In this document: piece after piece, positions 28,417 through 37,003 of the stretch
Position numbering within the stretch: position 1 is the stretch's first letter
How the letters are laid out: each line of letters starts with the position of its first letter
Assembly: GCF_900105075.1 (NCBI RefSeq)
Contig: NZ_FNSK01000001.1
Span: 881,001-945,000, forward strand
Source of the DNA: Rhodobacter sp. 24-YEA-8
GTDB lineage: Bacteria; Pseudomonadota; Alphaproteobacteria; Rhodobacterales; Rhodobacteraceae
DNA length: 64,000 nt
Direction of reading: 5' to 3'
Notes under the pieces: generated by a model
The model's database searches: none
The model's input: the letters and a program-made list of their open reading frames with translations, nothing else
What the model was told of the DNA's origin: nothing
Position numbers and translations under genes: made by a program

Positions 28417-29028
28417 TCAGGTAGCGGCGATTTTAAAGCTGAGTAGGGCGAGTATGCCGCCGAAACACCGGTCGATTACGGTTTTCAGCCGGGCATAGGC
28501 GCGGCGGGTGCGTTCAAGCGAGAAGAGCCGCGCAATCAGAAGATTGAAGAGAACCTCGTTAAGGAAGACCGCGATCAGAAGCGCGGTCAGCCAGGGCCAG
28601 GTGGTGCCCGGCGGCACGGTGCCGACAAAGATGGCCCCGAAAAACACCGCCGCCTTGGGATTTGAGAACTGGGTGGCAAGCCCGAGCCAGAGCGCGGCCA
28701 GCGCGCCGCGCGGCGGCTGACCGCTGTTATCGCCCAGGGGTTCGGGCGCGTGGCGCCACATATTGAACGCGATCCACAGAAGGAACAGCGCGCCCGTGAT
28801 CTTGAAGCCCCAGAACAGCGCCGGGGCGAGTTTGAAAAGCACCGCCAGCCCGAAAAGCGCTGCCAGTGCCCAGAACACCGCCCCGAAGCCGATGCCGCAG
28901 GCGAGAAAGAAGCTCGTGCGCATGCCCTCGGTCACAGCCGTTCTCGCTGTCATCAGAACCGCCGGGCCCGGAGAGGCCGCGGCGATCAGATGCAGGAAAT
29001 AGGCTGCAAGGAATGCGCTGAGGCCCAT
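28417..29028 (-). CDS. LysE/RhtB-family amino-acid exporter
   Basis: A 203-residue inner-membrane protein with five to six hydrophobic helices. The family mark [16 protein letters not shown] lies near residues 20-35, and [16 protein letters not shown] in the middle. It is expected to export amino acids or related metabolites. The substrate is not known. Its start sits at the fabI stop with one base between (29028 and 29030). Confidence 0.92.
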   Translation of the reverse strand: MGLSAFLAAYFLHLIAAASPGPAVLMTARTAVTEGMRTSFFLACGIGFGAVFWALAALFGLAVLFKLAPALFWGFKITGALFLLWIAFNMWRHAPEPLGDNSGQPPRGALAALWLGLATQFSNPKAAVFFGAIFVGTVPPGTTWPWLTALLIAVFLNEVLFNLLIARLFSLERTRRAYARLKTVIDRCFGGILALLSFKIAAT

Positions 29029-29029
29029 C

Positions 29030-29851
29030 TCAGTCCTTCTTGCCGGTCACAACGTCGATATCGGGGGCATCAATCGCCTTCATGCCGACGACATGATAGC
29101 CCGCATCGACATGCAGGTTCTCGCCCGTGGTGCCGCTGCCCAGATCCGACAACAGATAGAGCGCGGATTTCCCGACCTCTTCCTGGGTCACATTGCGGCG
29201 CAGGGGCGAATTCAGCTCGTTCCATTTCAGGATATAACGGAAATCGCCAATGCCGGAAGCCGCCAGCGTCTTGATCGGACCGGCCGAGATCGCATTGACG
29301 CGGATCCCGTCACGGCCGAAATCTTCGGCCAGATATTTCACCGATGCCTCCAGCGCCGCTTTGGCCACGCCCATCACATTGTAATGCGGCATCACCTTTT
29401 CGGCGCCGTAATAGGTGAGGGTCAGCATCGCGCCGCCCCGTCCCATCATTGCGCCTGCGCGCCGGGCCACAGCGGTAAAGCTGTAGACCGAAATATCCAT
29501 CGACATTGCGAAATTGGCGCGGCTTGTATCGGCATAACGCCCGCGCAATTCGTTCTTGTCGGAAAAGCCAATGGCATGAACCACGAAATCAATCGTGCCC
29601 CATTTTGCCTTAAGCCCGTCGAACAAAGCATCGAGCGATTCTTCGCTTGCCACATCACATTCGAACAGAAGCGGCTCACCCAGGCTGGAAGCCAGTGGCT
29701 CAACCCGTTTTTTAAGCGCTTCACCCTGATAAGAGAAGGCAAGTTCGGCGCCCGCTCCTGCCAGTGCCTGGGCCACGCCCCAGGCAATCGATTTGTCATT
29801 GGCAAGGCCCATGATCAGCCCGCGTTTGCCAGCCATCAGTCCGGTTGACAT
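29030..29851 (-). CDS. fabI: Enoyl-[acyl-carrier-protein] reductase (NADH)
   Basis: A 273-residue SDR-type enzyme of fatty-acid elongation. The start MSTGLMAGKRGLIMGLANDK is characteristic, catalytic Tyr-x6-Lys is in HYNVMGVAKAALEASVKYLA, and SAGPIKTLAASGI is the usual FabI loop. An ACCAGGA ribosome site precedes the ATG. The frame stays open upstream across the pdxH gene, which is not coding. The gene is normally essential. Confidence 0.97.
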   Translation of the reverse strand: MSTGLMAGKRGLIMGLANDKSIAWGVAQALAGAGAELAFSYQGEALKKRVEPLASSLGEPLLFECDVASEESLDALFDGLKAKWGTIDFVVHAIGFSDKNELRGRYADTSRANFAMSMDISVYSFTAVARRAGAMMGRGGAMLTLTYYGAEKVMPHYNVMGVAKAALEASVKYLAEDFGRDGIRVNAISAGPIKTLAASGIGDFRYILKWNELNSPLRRNVTQEEVGKSALYLLSDLGSGTTGENLHVDAGYHVVGMKAIDAPDIDVVTGKKD

Positions 29852-29966
29852 TCCTGGTCCCTCGCACACCTTTACGGTTTGATAGCGTTGACGTTTAGGC
29901 GGAAAGGCGGTCTGCCGCAAGGGCGGGAGACCGTTACCGTTGACGTAAGAACAGGAGCGGGCATCG

Positions 29967-30605
29967 ATGGAACGGACCGGAATATTCAAAGGCGACGATC
30001 CTTTTGCGATCGCGCGCAGCTGGCTGGCCGAAGCCGAAGCTTCAGAAATGAATGATCCGAATGCGATTGCGCTGGCGACGGTGGACGAGGCGGGGCTTCC
30101 GGATGTGCGCATGGTGTTGCTGAAGGAAATCGCGGCCGAATCCTTTGTCTTTTATACAAATTATACTTCGGTGAAGGGGCGCGAGATCGAGGCTTCGGGC
30201 AAGGCGGCTTTCGTTCTGCACTGGAAAAGCCTGCGCCGGCAGATCCGCGTGCGCGGCACGGTCACGCGCGAGGAAGGCCGGGTCGCCGATGACTATTACC
30301 GGAGCCGCAGCCTGACGAGCCGGCTTGGCGCCTGGGCCAGCCGGCAATCACAGCCCTTGTCCTCGCGTGAGGCGCTGATGGCCGAAGTGGCAAAAGTTAC
30401 CGTGACGAAAGGGCCGATTCCGTCGCGGCCGCCATTCTGGGGCGGATTTCGCATCACGCCGCTGGAGATCGAGTTCTGGGCAGATGGCGCTTTCCGCCTG
30501 CATGACCGGTTCCGCTGGAGCCGTATCGGGGGCGATGACGTGGAGGGCAGCGAAAGGGTTGCAAGCGGTTCGGGCGATTGGACAGTCCTGCGGCTCAACC
30601 CCTGA
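29967..30605 (+). CDS. pdxH: Pyridoxine/pyridoxamine 5'-phosphate oxidase
   Basis: A 212-residue FMN flavoprotein that makes pyridoxal 5'-phosphate. Typical parts are [30 protein letters not shown] (FMN contacts), [14 protein letters not shown] and [17 protein letters not shown]. The C-terminus ends W-T-V-L-R-L-N-P as in the family. It is divergent from fabI across 115 bp that hold two CGTTGACGT repeats. Confidence 0.97.
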   Translation: MERTGIFKGDDPFAIARSWLAEAEASEMNDPNAIALATVDEAGLPDVRMVLLKEIAAESFVFYTNYTSVKGREIEASGKAAFVLHWKSLRRQIRVRGTVTREEGRVADDYYRSRSLTSRLGAWASRQSQPLSSREALMAEVAKVTVTKGPIPSRPPFWGGFRITPLEIEFWADGAFRLHDRFRWSRIGGDDVEGSERVASGSGDWTVLRLNP

Positions 30606-30718
30606 TAAGTGCAGAAAAAGGTAAACAATTCTGTCGGATCATACGATTTCCTCTTGATCAGGCGGGGTTAAGCCTTCATCAACCGAAAAGGGCTTAATCT
30701 GGGGAGATAGTCCTTGTT

Positions 30719-31264
30719 ATGACTGAAGAAGAGAAGGCCACGCAGGTGTTGCAGGGCCGGGTGAAGTGGTTTGATCCGGCTAAAGGCTTTGGCTTCATCG
30801 TCAGCGATATTACCAATGCCGATATCCTGTTGCACGCGAATGTTCTGCGCAACTTCGGGCAGAGTTCAGTCGCGGATGGAGCAGGAGTCACCGTACGGAT
30901 CCAGACTACACCACGCGGTGTACAAGCGGTTGAAGTTCTTGCGATTGAACCTCCGGAAGGGCCTGTTGTGCCCCTGGGGGAACTGGCGGGTGAGCTTTCG
31001 GCAGCGGATTTATCTGTTCTGCCGATGGAGCCTGCACGTGTAAAATGGTTCGACAAAGCCAAGGGATTTGGCTTCGCCAATGCTTTCGGGCGGGCGGAAG
31101 ACATATTCATCCATGTCGAGGTCTTGCGGGTCTCGGGTTTTGCGGATCTGATGTCAGGCGAGGCGGTGGCGCTCAAGGTGATTGAGGGCCGGCGTGGCAG
31201 AATGGCAGTGCAGGTGCTGAGTTGGGAACGTGCAATCGTCGCCCAGACGGGCGAAGCCGAATGA
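30719..31264 (+). CDS. Dual cold-shock-domain protein
   Basis: A 181-residue protein with two cold-shock domains: RNP-1 KGFGFIV at 22-28 in the first and KGFGFAN in the second (about 112-118), each preceded by VKWFD. The linker is Pro/Glu-rich. Two-domain CSPs are known in alphaproteobacteria and bind single-stranded nucleic acid, often in stationary phase or cold. The DUF192 gene follows it, as in many relatives. Confidence 0.93.
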   Translation: MTEEEKATQVLQGRVKWFDPAKGFGFIVSDITNADILLHANVLRNFGQSSVADGAGVTVRIQTTPRGVQAVEVLAIEPPEGPVVPLGELAGELSAADLSVLPMEPARVKWFDKAKGFGFANAFGRAEDIFIHVEVLRVSGFADLMSGEAVALKVIEGRRGRMAVQVLSWERAIVAQTGEAE

Positions 31265-31374
31265 TGGCGCGGGCGGTGGCGGTGCTGCCGCCCTGCTGTC
31301 TGGTCTTGTCGCAAACTACACATAAATCCCTGGAAAATTCGGACAGCACTCTGGCTGCAGCGCCGGAGTACTGC

Positions 31375-31914
31375 GTGTCTGGTCGCAGGCCGCGCGGGAA
31401 CGCTCGTGCGCTGCTTTCGGCCATCCTGGCCGGGGTGATCCTGAGCGGTGTGGCTGTGCCAGGCCTGCCCTTTGCCGGCGCGGCACAGGCGGCGCAAACC
31501 TGTTCCCTGTCACGCATCGACCTGCGCCCGCCCGCGAAAGCAGGGCAGGGGGAACCCCAGAGCTTTTCCGTCGAAATCGCCGATACGGCTGCCAGCCGCG
31601 CTCAGGGTCTGATGTATCGCGAAAGCCTCGCGCCCGAGGCAGGGATGCTCTTCATCTATGAGACACCGCGTCGCGCCGAGTTCTGGATGAAGAACACGCT
31701 GATCCCGCTCGACATCATTTTCGCCGATTCACGGGGGCGGGTGACGGTGGTGCATGAAAACGCCGTCCCGGGCGATGAGACGCCGATTCCGGGCGGTGAC
31801 AATGTTCTCTACGTGCTCGAGATCAATGGCGGGCTGGCAAAGAAAACCGGAATCGTTCCGGGCAGTGAGATGCGCCATCCGCTGATCAGCGCGGGTGCCT
31901 GGCCCTGTCGCTGA
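31375..31914 (+). CDS. DUF192 family exported protein
   Basis: A 179-residue protein with a signal peptide (LLSAILAGVILSGVAVPGLP, then AGAAQA cleavage) and the DUF192 core: RAQGLMYRESLAPEAGMLF, FWMKNTLIPLDIIF and VLEINGGLAKKTGI. It is expected in the periplasm. The role is unknown. I prefer the GTG at 31375, with GGAG 7 bp upstream, because it leads straight into the signal peptide. An ATG at 31261, overlapping the cold-shock gene stop, is the alternative. Confidence 0.88.
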   Translation: MSGRRPRGNARALLSAILAGVILSGVAVPGLPFAGAAQAAQTCSLSRIDLRPPAKAGQGEPQSFSVEIADTAASRAQGLMYRESLAPEAGMLFIYETPRRAEFWMKNTLIPLDIIFADSRGRVTVVHENAVPGDETPIPGGDNVLYVLEINGGLAKKTGIVPGSEMRHPLISAGAWPCR

Positions 31915-32633
31915 CCATGTCGCAGCCTCGGCCCCGTCTTTGCCTCGCGCGTAACGGCGCTATCTGCGGCCCTGCCTTGAAATCTGAGTGACGCTGCCGG
32001 CTAGAATGCGAGATCAGCCCGATCCGGACGGCAGGGTATTGCAGATCCGGATCTGGCCCCAAGCCACCTGCGGCCGCCCGTCGAAGCGGAAGTGATGAGG
32101 GCGCTGTTCTGTCGGTGCCGTGAAGCCGCGACCGGCGCGGGCTTTCCGCTGCAGGTCCGGAGAGTGAAGGCGCCCTCTGTTCGGGCCCGGTGGCGAAGGC
32201 AATTGTCAGAGCGCAGCACAGGCCCGCCCCCGGCGCTGCCAAACCCGGCAGCCGGGTCAGATGATCTGGCCGAATTTCTGACATAGTAAAAAACAACGTA
32301 CTCAGCGCCGGACTGAATCGGTTGCCCGCCGGGGCTCCGGCAGCATGAAGAAGGCCCCGCGCGGGCGGTATTATTTTTTATATTCAGCATCTTATATGGC
32401 GATCTCGCTTGGTGGTGCGGGAAGTGAAGGTCTTCGCGTATTGCCGTATGAACAGGCGACCAACAGGTGCGTGCAGAGCTTTCTGTGCCGGTTATTTCGG
32501 GTAAAGAGGTGGGGCCGTCAGGCTTCCTGTTCCGTGATTTGCGCCACAGATCGGAAGCCGATGGTGCAAAGCGCATTTTTATTGCAAACGGGGCTTTCCC
32601 TGCCGGTGGGAAACAGCTATCTGACTGCCAGTT
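31915..32633. other. 719-bp region without recognised gene
   Basis: Open frames on both strands look like chance frames in G+C-rich DNA. No riboswitch or repeat was recognised. It ends at tRNA-Pro. Confidence 0.45.
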
Positions 32634-32710
32634 CGGGGCGTAGCGCAGTCTGGTAGCGCGACGGTTTTGGGTACCGTAGGTCGGGAGTTCGAATCTCTCC
32701 GCCCCGACCA
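32634..32710 (+). tRNA. tRNA-Pro (anticodon TGG)
   Basis: A 77-nt cloverleaf with encoded CCA. The acceptor CGGGGCG (32634-32640) pairs with CGCCCCG (32700-32706). The anticodon loop is TTTGGGT, the stem is ACGGT/ACCGT and the T-loop is GTTCGAATC. A convergent integrase gene ends 40 bp downstream, the arrangement expected of a phage attachment site. Confidence 0.98.
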
Positions 32711-32750
32711 GCACTTAGCAGGTTTGCAGGTGCAGATTTTACACCACATT

Positions 32751-33725
32751 TTACAGCTTTGTTCCGGTTGTGTCCCGAAGGCGGGCCAGCTTGTCGCCAA
32801 TTCCGTCTGCCATTTGCGGTGACAGCGCGACGTAGTTTTCGATAACCTCCGCCGCATGTTTGATGGACCATCCCATCGCAACCGCGATCTCTTTGAGTTC
32901 TGCGCCGGCAGCCAGAAGCCGGGTGGCGGCCGTTCCTCGCGCGTCGTAAAGGCGGAGCTCCTTCCTCATCTTGAGCTTGTCTCGCCATTCACTGACAGAA
33001 TCACCCAGGTAGTTTTCGTGGCTGTAGGCCTCGCCCCCCTTGTTGATGATGAGGTAGGTCTGATGCTTCGGCATATCATCGATCAATGCCGCCAGGCGCG
33101 GCGTTACTGGGATCGATGCCAGTCGGCCTCGTTTGCGGGTCCGCAGTACAATCCTGCGGCCATGCGGTGTGGGTAATATGTCATCACGCGTAAGGCGGAC
33201 CAGATCGCCCGGCCGCAGGCCGGTCTCGGTTGCTACAATCAGAATCCTGCCCACTTGGGGTGGTGCACCGGCTACGAAGTCGTCGATCTCGGCCTCGCTC
33301 CACATAATCTCCGCGCGATCTGACGAATACAGGGCGGGGATATCCCGCAGATGATTCTGCAGTATCATTGCGCGGTCGATTCCGAACTTTACCAGACGCT
33401 GCAGGTGGCGCAGTCGGTCATCTCCGACTTTGCCGCCGATCTTGTCGCGCCACTCCAGGACCTTGCGTCGAATTCGAGGGTCGTCAAAGGCGTCCGCGTC
33501 GATCTTGCCAAATTTGGTATCAATCCCGTTTTTGGGATGAAAGAAACTGTTGCGCATATCCTTTTGGGTGGTCACCTTCTTGTCGGCCTCGGTTTCCTTC
33601 ATTGGTGTGCGCTTCGATTTCCGGGAGGCCTTGTCGAGGGCCTTGTTGATCCCGGCGACGGCGCCCATCGTCGTTTGGGCTTCCTCTCCGCCAGCCCGGA
33701 TGGTCATGCGCGTATCGCCGTCCAT
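32751..33725 (-). CDS. Tyrosine integrase with unusual N-terminus
   Basis: A 324-residue site-specific recombinase. Catalytic parts are R171 (TGLRPGDLVRLTRDD), Y260-D-A-R263 in the HxxR position, the W286 region and nucleophile Y298 (IENYVALS). His of HxxR is replaced by Tyr. The first ~50 residues do not resemble an integrase arm domain and may come from another phage gene fused in. AAAGGATC precedes the ATG at 33725. It lies next to tRNA-Pro and presumably served the second prophage. Confidence 0.75.
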   Translation of the reverse strand: MDGDTRMTIRAGGEEAQTTMGAVAGINKALDKASRKSKRTPMKETEADKKVTTQKDMRNSFFHPKNGIDTKFGKIDADAFDDPRIRRKVLEWRDKIGGKVGDDRLRHLQRLVKFGIDRAMILQNHLRDIPALYSSDRAEIMWSEAEIDDFVAGAPPQVGRILIVATETGLRPGDLVRLTRDDILPTPHGRRIVLRTRKRGRLASIPVTPRLAALIDDMPKHQTYLIINKGGEAYSHENYLGDSVSEWRDKLKMRKELRLYDARGTAATRLLAAGAELKEIAVAMGWSIKHAAEVIENYVALSPQMADGIGDKLARLRDTTGTKL

Positions 33726-33736
33726 GCCGGATCCTT

Positions 33737-33869
33737 TCAGCAGCATCCCGGCGGGGTGCCGGGGAAGGTGAGGTTGAGGAGGGTGGTCAGCACCGCATGG
33801 CCTGCGACCAGGGCGAGCCCGACGACTGCCAAACCAGCGCCGACCACCAACAGCGCCTTCAAGGTCTCG
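33737..33869 (-). pseudogene. Fragment of a hydrophobic phage protein
   Basis: On the minus strand, about 43 codons with a membrane-like stretch (LLVVGAGLAVVGLALVAGHA) end in TGA at 33737-33739, just before the integrase frame. The 5' part is replaced by the terminase fragment. It could be the end of a small membrane protein. Weakly supported. Confidence 0.35.
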
Positions 33870-34655
33870 AAAGAGGCGGAGCAGATCTGGGCCAGTCAGC
33901 ATCTCAACATCGAGATTGGCGTTGGTCTGGGCGGCTCGGCATGGTCAGGGGCGATGCATTGGGAAGAGGCGGTGTGCGAGGGGCTGACCCTCGATGAGCT
34001 GCTCGAGCAGAGTGAGGTTTGCACCATCGGGGTTGACTGGGGCGGTGCAGACGACCTTGCGGCCCTCGCAGTTCTCGGACGCCGCAAGGTGGATAAGGTC
34101 TGGCTACTCTGGGTTCGTGCCTGGGCGCGACCATCGGTTTTCGAACAACGGCCGAAGATTGCGCCTCAGCTGCGTGATTTCGAAGCAGATGGGGATCTGA
34201 AGGTTGTAGCGACCGGCGAGGAACAGGCCGCAGAGGCAGCGGCGATCTGCGCCCGGATCTGGGCGGCAGGAAAGCTGCCGGAGGCGTCGGGGATCGGCCT
34301 CGACAGCGCCGGCATCGCGCTGCTGTTCGACGCTCTGACCGCGTTAGAGATGACCGATCCTCTGGTGCAGGCTGTCAAGCAGGGGTGGGCCTTGCAGACT
34401 GCGCACCAGACCCTGCCTCTGAAGCTGGAGTCGAAACGCCTGCTGCACGGCAATCAGCCGCTCCTGAACTGGTCGGTTGGCAATGCGAAGCAGGAGTTGG
34501 TCCGCAACAATTATATGGTGACCAAGGAAGCCTCGGGCGCGGGCAAGATTGACCCGCTTATGGCCGCTCTGGATGCCGCGATGCTGATGTTTCTCAACCC
34601 TGCGGCGTCTGGTGGACCATCGGTCTACGAGTCGCGCGGCATTCTGATGATCTGA
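33870..34655 (+). pseudogene. Phage terminase large subunit, C-terminal part
   Basis: About 260 residues of the nuclease half of a terminase. It begins at EAEQIWASQHLNIEIGVGL, contains TIGVDWGGADDLAALAVLGRR (metal-binding Asp region), GIGLDSAGIALLFDAL and KIDPLMAALDAAMLM near the end, a pattern of the HK97-type terminases. The ATPase half is missing. Upstream in-frame codons are antisense to the integrase. The portal gene starts 8 bp after the stop. Confidence 0.8.
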
Positions 34656-34662
34656 GGTGTTC

Positions 34663-34757
34663 ATGGGCCTGTTGGACCTGTGGCGTGGCTCGCCCGCGCC
34701 GACTGCCGCCGCCCGCGTGGAGCCGGCGGTCTCTTCGATTGTCGCGCCGGCCGTCTA
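34663..34757 (+). pseudogene. Phage portal protein, first codons only
   Basis: MGLLDLWRGSPAPTAAARVE is typical of the start of HK97-type portal proteins and follows the terminase gene. After about 31 codons the frame is broken by the IS5 element. The rest of the gene is not found on the other side. Confidence 0.65.
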
Positions 34758-34819
34758 GGGTCAGGACCCATTGATCTTGTGCTTTCAGCATGATTCAGGC
34801 TCGTCAAGGAGATCGATGG

Positions 34820-35203
34820 ATGAGCAACCTATTTTGGCTGACTGAGGCGCAGATGGCGCGTCTGGCGCCCTTCTTCCCCAAGAGCCACGGGAAGCCTCGT
34901 GTTGATGACCGGCGTGTTTTGAGTGGAATTATATTCATCAATCGCAATGGCTTGCGGTGGAGAGATGCCCCTAAGGAATATGGTCCTGCGAAGACCCTCT
35001 ACAATCGTTGGAAGCGCTGGAGTGACAGGGGTATCTTCGCCTGCATGATGCACGGCCTGGCGGCAGAGGCGGCTGTTCCGAAGACGGTGATGATCGATGC
35101 CACATATTTGAAGGCGCATCGCACGGCATCCAGCCTGCGGATAAAAAAGGGGGGGCAGACGACAGACGGGGGCGGGCAATCGGTCGAACCAAAGGCGGGA
35201 TGA
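34820..35203 (+). CDS. IS5-family transposase, first frame (copy 2)
   Basis: The same 127-residue protein as in copy 1, with an identical translation. It includes the N-terminal DUF4096-like domain and the first catalytic Asp (MIDATYLKAHRT). The slippery A6G7 run at 35143-35155 allows a -1 shift into the next frame. Two identical copies point to recent transposition. Confidence 0.93.
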   Translation: MSNLFWLTEAQMARLAPFFPKSHGKPRVDDRRVLSGIIFINRNGLRWRDAPKEYGPAKTLYNRWKRWSDRGIFACMMHGLAAEAAVPKTVMIDATYLKAHRTASSLRIKKGGQTTDGGGQSVEPKAG

Positions 35204-35589
35204 ACACCAAACTGCACGCCGTGACCGACACCGCAGGACGCCCCATCCGGTTCTTCATGACCGCAGGCCAGGTCAGTGATTACACTGGGGCCGCCGCGTT
35301 ATTGAGCGGCCTGCCATCGGCAGACTGGCTGCTTGCAGACCGTGGATACGATGCCGACTGGTTCAGAGAAGCCTTGAAAGACAAGGGGATAAAGCCGTGC
35401 ATCCCGGGCAGGAAGTCTCGGAGCAAGCCCGTCAAATATGACAGGCGCCGCTACAAGCGCCGAAATCGGATCGAGATCATGTTCGGCAGACTGAAAGACT
35501 GGCGGCGGGTCGCAACGCGATACGACAGGTGCCCGAGGGTGTTCCTCTCAGCAATCGCGCTCGCCGCAACCGTCATCTTCTGGCTGTAA
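35200..35589 (+). CDS. IS5-family transposase, second frame (copy 2)
   Basis: A 129-residue C-terminal catalytic half, identical in translation to copy 1 (LLADRGYDADWFR and NRIEIMFGRLKDWRR). It overlaps the first frame by ATGA. It is made mostly as a frameshift fusion, by analogy with the IS427 group. Confidence 0.93.
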   Translation: MNTKLHAVTDTAGRPIRFFMTAGQVSDYTGAAALLSGLPSADWLLADRGYDADWFREALKDKGIKPCIPGRKSRSKPVKYDRRRYKRRNRIEIMFGRLKDWRRVATRYDRCPRVFLSAIALAATVIFWL

Positions 35590-35612
35590 AACAATAACGA
35601 GTCCTGACCCTA

Positions 35613-36185
35613 AAGGCAACAGGCATAGCAAATGGCGTCAAAGTAAAACATCTTACGGACAGGCACTTTGAGATCGCGGTAGTGGGTAGTGATGGACTAG
35701 ACCACAACATAGCTGACGTGGGGTTTGGGTGCAGTCAAGTGCTGCCGGTTCTTGTTTCTGGCTTAAAATCAATGATTAGGCAGAAGTTGCCCAGCGGGAG
35801 AGTTTCTTTTGGACATTCGACCCTAGTTGTTCAAGAGCCGGAAATTCACCTGCATCCAAATGCCCAAGCTGAACTGGGTTCATTTTTTGTTGGAGTCGCA
35901 AATAAGGGACCCCAGGTTTTCCTTGAAACTCACAGCGACAACATGGTTTTGCGTGTCGCTCGCCACATCGCAGCAGGGGACATTGATGCTGATGCTGTGA
36001 GAATATTTTACATAAGAGATGACAATGGCACGAAGAGCGTTTCACGGATAGAGTTTGATGAATCTGGAAGATTTAAACCCGAGTGGCCGGGCGGATTCTT
36101 CCCTCAACGACAATCAGAATCTTTTGAACTAGCCAAGGCCTCCGTTGCAAGGGTGAAAAAAATTGATGCCACCAACCGTAATTGA
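35613..36185 (+). pseudogene. AAA/ABC-type ATPase (OLD/DUF3696-like), N-terminus cut by IS5
   Basis: About 190 residues remain. They hold the ABC-like signature region (ADVGFGCSQVLPVLV), Walker B with the catalytic pair in LVVQEPEIHLHP, and the switch histidine in FLETHSDNMVLR. A DUF3696-like tail (QRQSESFELAKAS) follows. The Walker A half is missing, ending exactly at the IS. Such ATPases regulate nucleases in OLD, Septu and retron-type defence. The DNA is visibly A+T-richer than the core. The last 20 bp overlap the PIN gene. Confidence 0.8.
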
Positions 36186-36663
36186 TGCAAACTGCATGAA
36201 GCATTTTCAAGATGAGAGGTTAAATGGAGAGGAAGGTGCTTATCACGAAATGATTAATTGCGCATTCACAAAGGGTTCTGTTGCTATAGATTTAGATAAG
36301 CGGGCCGAGCAAGAATACTACGATTGCTGCAAGCCATCCGTTGCAGGTATCAATTTGCAAGATTGGATTAGTGATCAGCTGATTACCGGAAAATTTATTT
36401 ATTGCATCCATGATGACAGCGCAAAAAGGAAGTTGCGAGAAATGGGAGTTCCTGCAAAGGATTTGAAATGGCCAGCTATTGCCATTGGCTCAGGAGCAGA
36501 CCTGATAATAACAAATGACATAGACCTATTTGACCCTGCCGCAAAAAATTACACCTCCAAGAAGAAAGATCAGATCAAGCGAGACGGAGGTCCTGTCTCT
36601 AAGTATCTTAGGAAGAATCACAGCATAGAGGTATCAAAGGCAGAGCACTTTATTTCAACTTAG
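36166..36663 (+). CDS. PIN-like domain protein, partner of the ATPase
   Basis: A 165-residue protein with the PIN layout: the first acidic residue in TVIDANCMKHF (D7) and a late cluster in DLIITNDIDLFDP (D118, D120, D123). PIN domains are metal-dependent RNases or nucleases. The gene overlaps the ATPase gene by 20 bp, so the two were made together, probably nuclease and regulator. I chose the ATG at 36166. A TTG lies one codon before. Codon use is A+T-rich, a sign of transfer. The intact nuclease without its ATPase may be inactive or unregulated. Confidence 0.75.
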   Translation: MPPTVIDANCMKHFQDERLNGEEGAYHEMINCAFTKGSVAIDLDKRAEQEYYDCCKPSVAGINLQDWISDQLITGKFIYCIHDDSAKRKLREMGVPAKDLKWPAIAIGSGADLIITNDIDLFDPAAKNYTSKKKDQIKRDGGPVSKYLRKNHSIEVSKAEHFIST

Positions 36664-36999
36664 CCTTTTATTTTCGGATCTTTGCTTCTCGGAATCGTGG
36701 CAGCGCTTGCAGAGGGCTTGCAGGTTGTTCCAGTTCATCACTAGCGCCACGTTGCCGTGGTGGCGCTGGATATGGTCCACAACCTCGGCACCAGCACCGC
36801 AGAACGCACAAGTCGGGTGCAGGCGCAGGAACTCGGTCCGTAGGGCTTCCCACTGGCGCGTATAGCCGCGCTGGCGGCTGTTCGGGCGGGTTGCATCATA
36901 CCGGCGCTTGCGGGCGCGGATGGTATCACGCTGGCAAGCGCAAAGTTCACCAGCCGGAATAATGGCACCACATGAACAGAGACGGGGCGGCGCTGGCAT
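36655..36999 (-). CDS. Phage HNH endonuclease
   Basis: A 114-residue protein. It has an N-terminal zinc-ribbon (LCSCGAIIPAGELCAC), a basic linker and an HNH core (TCAFCGAGAEVVDHIQRHHG, then NLQALCKRCHDSEK). The ATG at 36999 fits. It converges with the PIN gene, with 9 bp overlap. In HK97-like phages such genes lie beside terminase and help packaging. Here it is on the opposite strand to the terminase fragment, so the remnant is rearranged. Confidence 0.88.
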   Translation of the reverse strand: MPAPPRLCSCGAIIPAGELCACQRDTIRARKRRYDATRPNSRQRGYTRQWEALRTEFLRLHPTCAFCGAGAEVVDHIQRHHGNVALVMNWNNLQALCKRCHDSEKQRSENKRLS

Positions 37000-37003
37000 C
37001 ACG

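Larger units (their letters stand above)
34758..35610 (+). mobile_element. IS5-family insertion sequence, copy 2 (853 bp)
   Basis: Reads the same as copy 1 at 10913-11765 from end to end and lies in the same direction, with TA at both edges. Left of it is a portal gene fragment, right of it an ATPase fragment. These do not belong to one gene, so a deletion or recombination accompanied the insertion. Confidence 0.95.

Noticed and set aside
31886..32296. A minus-strand frame downstream of DUF192
   Set aside because: It overlaps the DUF192 end and has a composition typical of a chance frame. No start signal.
10913..35610. Composite transposon bounded by the two IS5 copies
   Set aside because: The interval contains core genes including fabI and trpE and two prophage remnants, so it is not a mobile unit.
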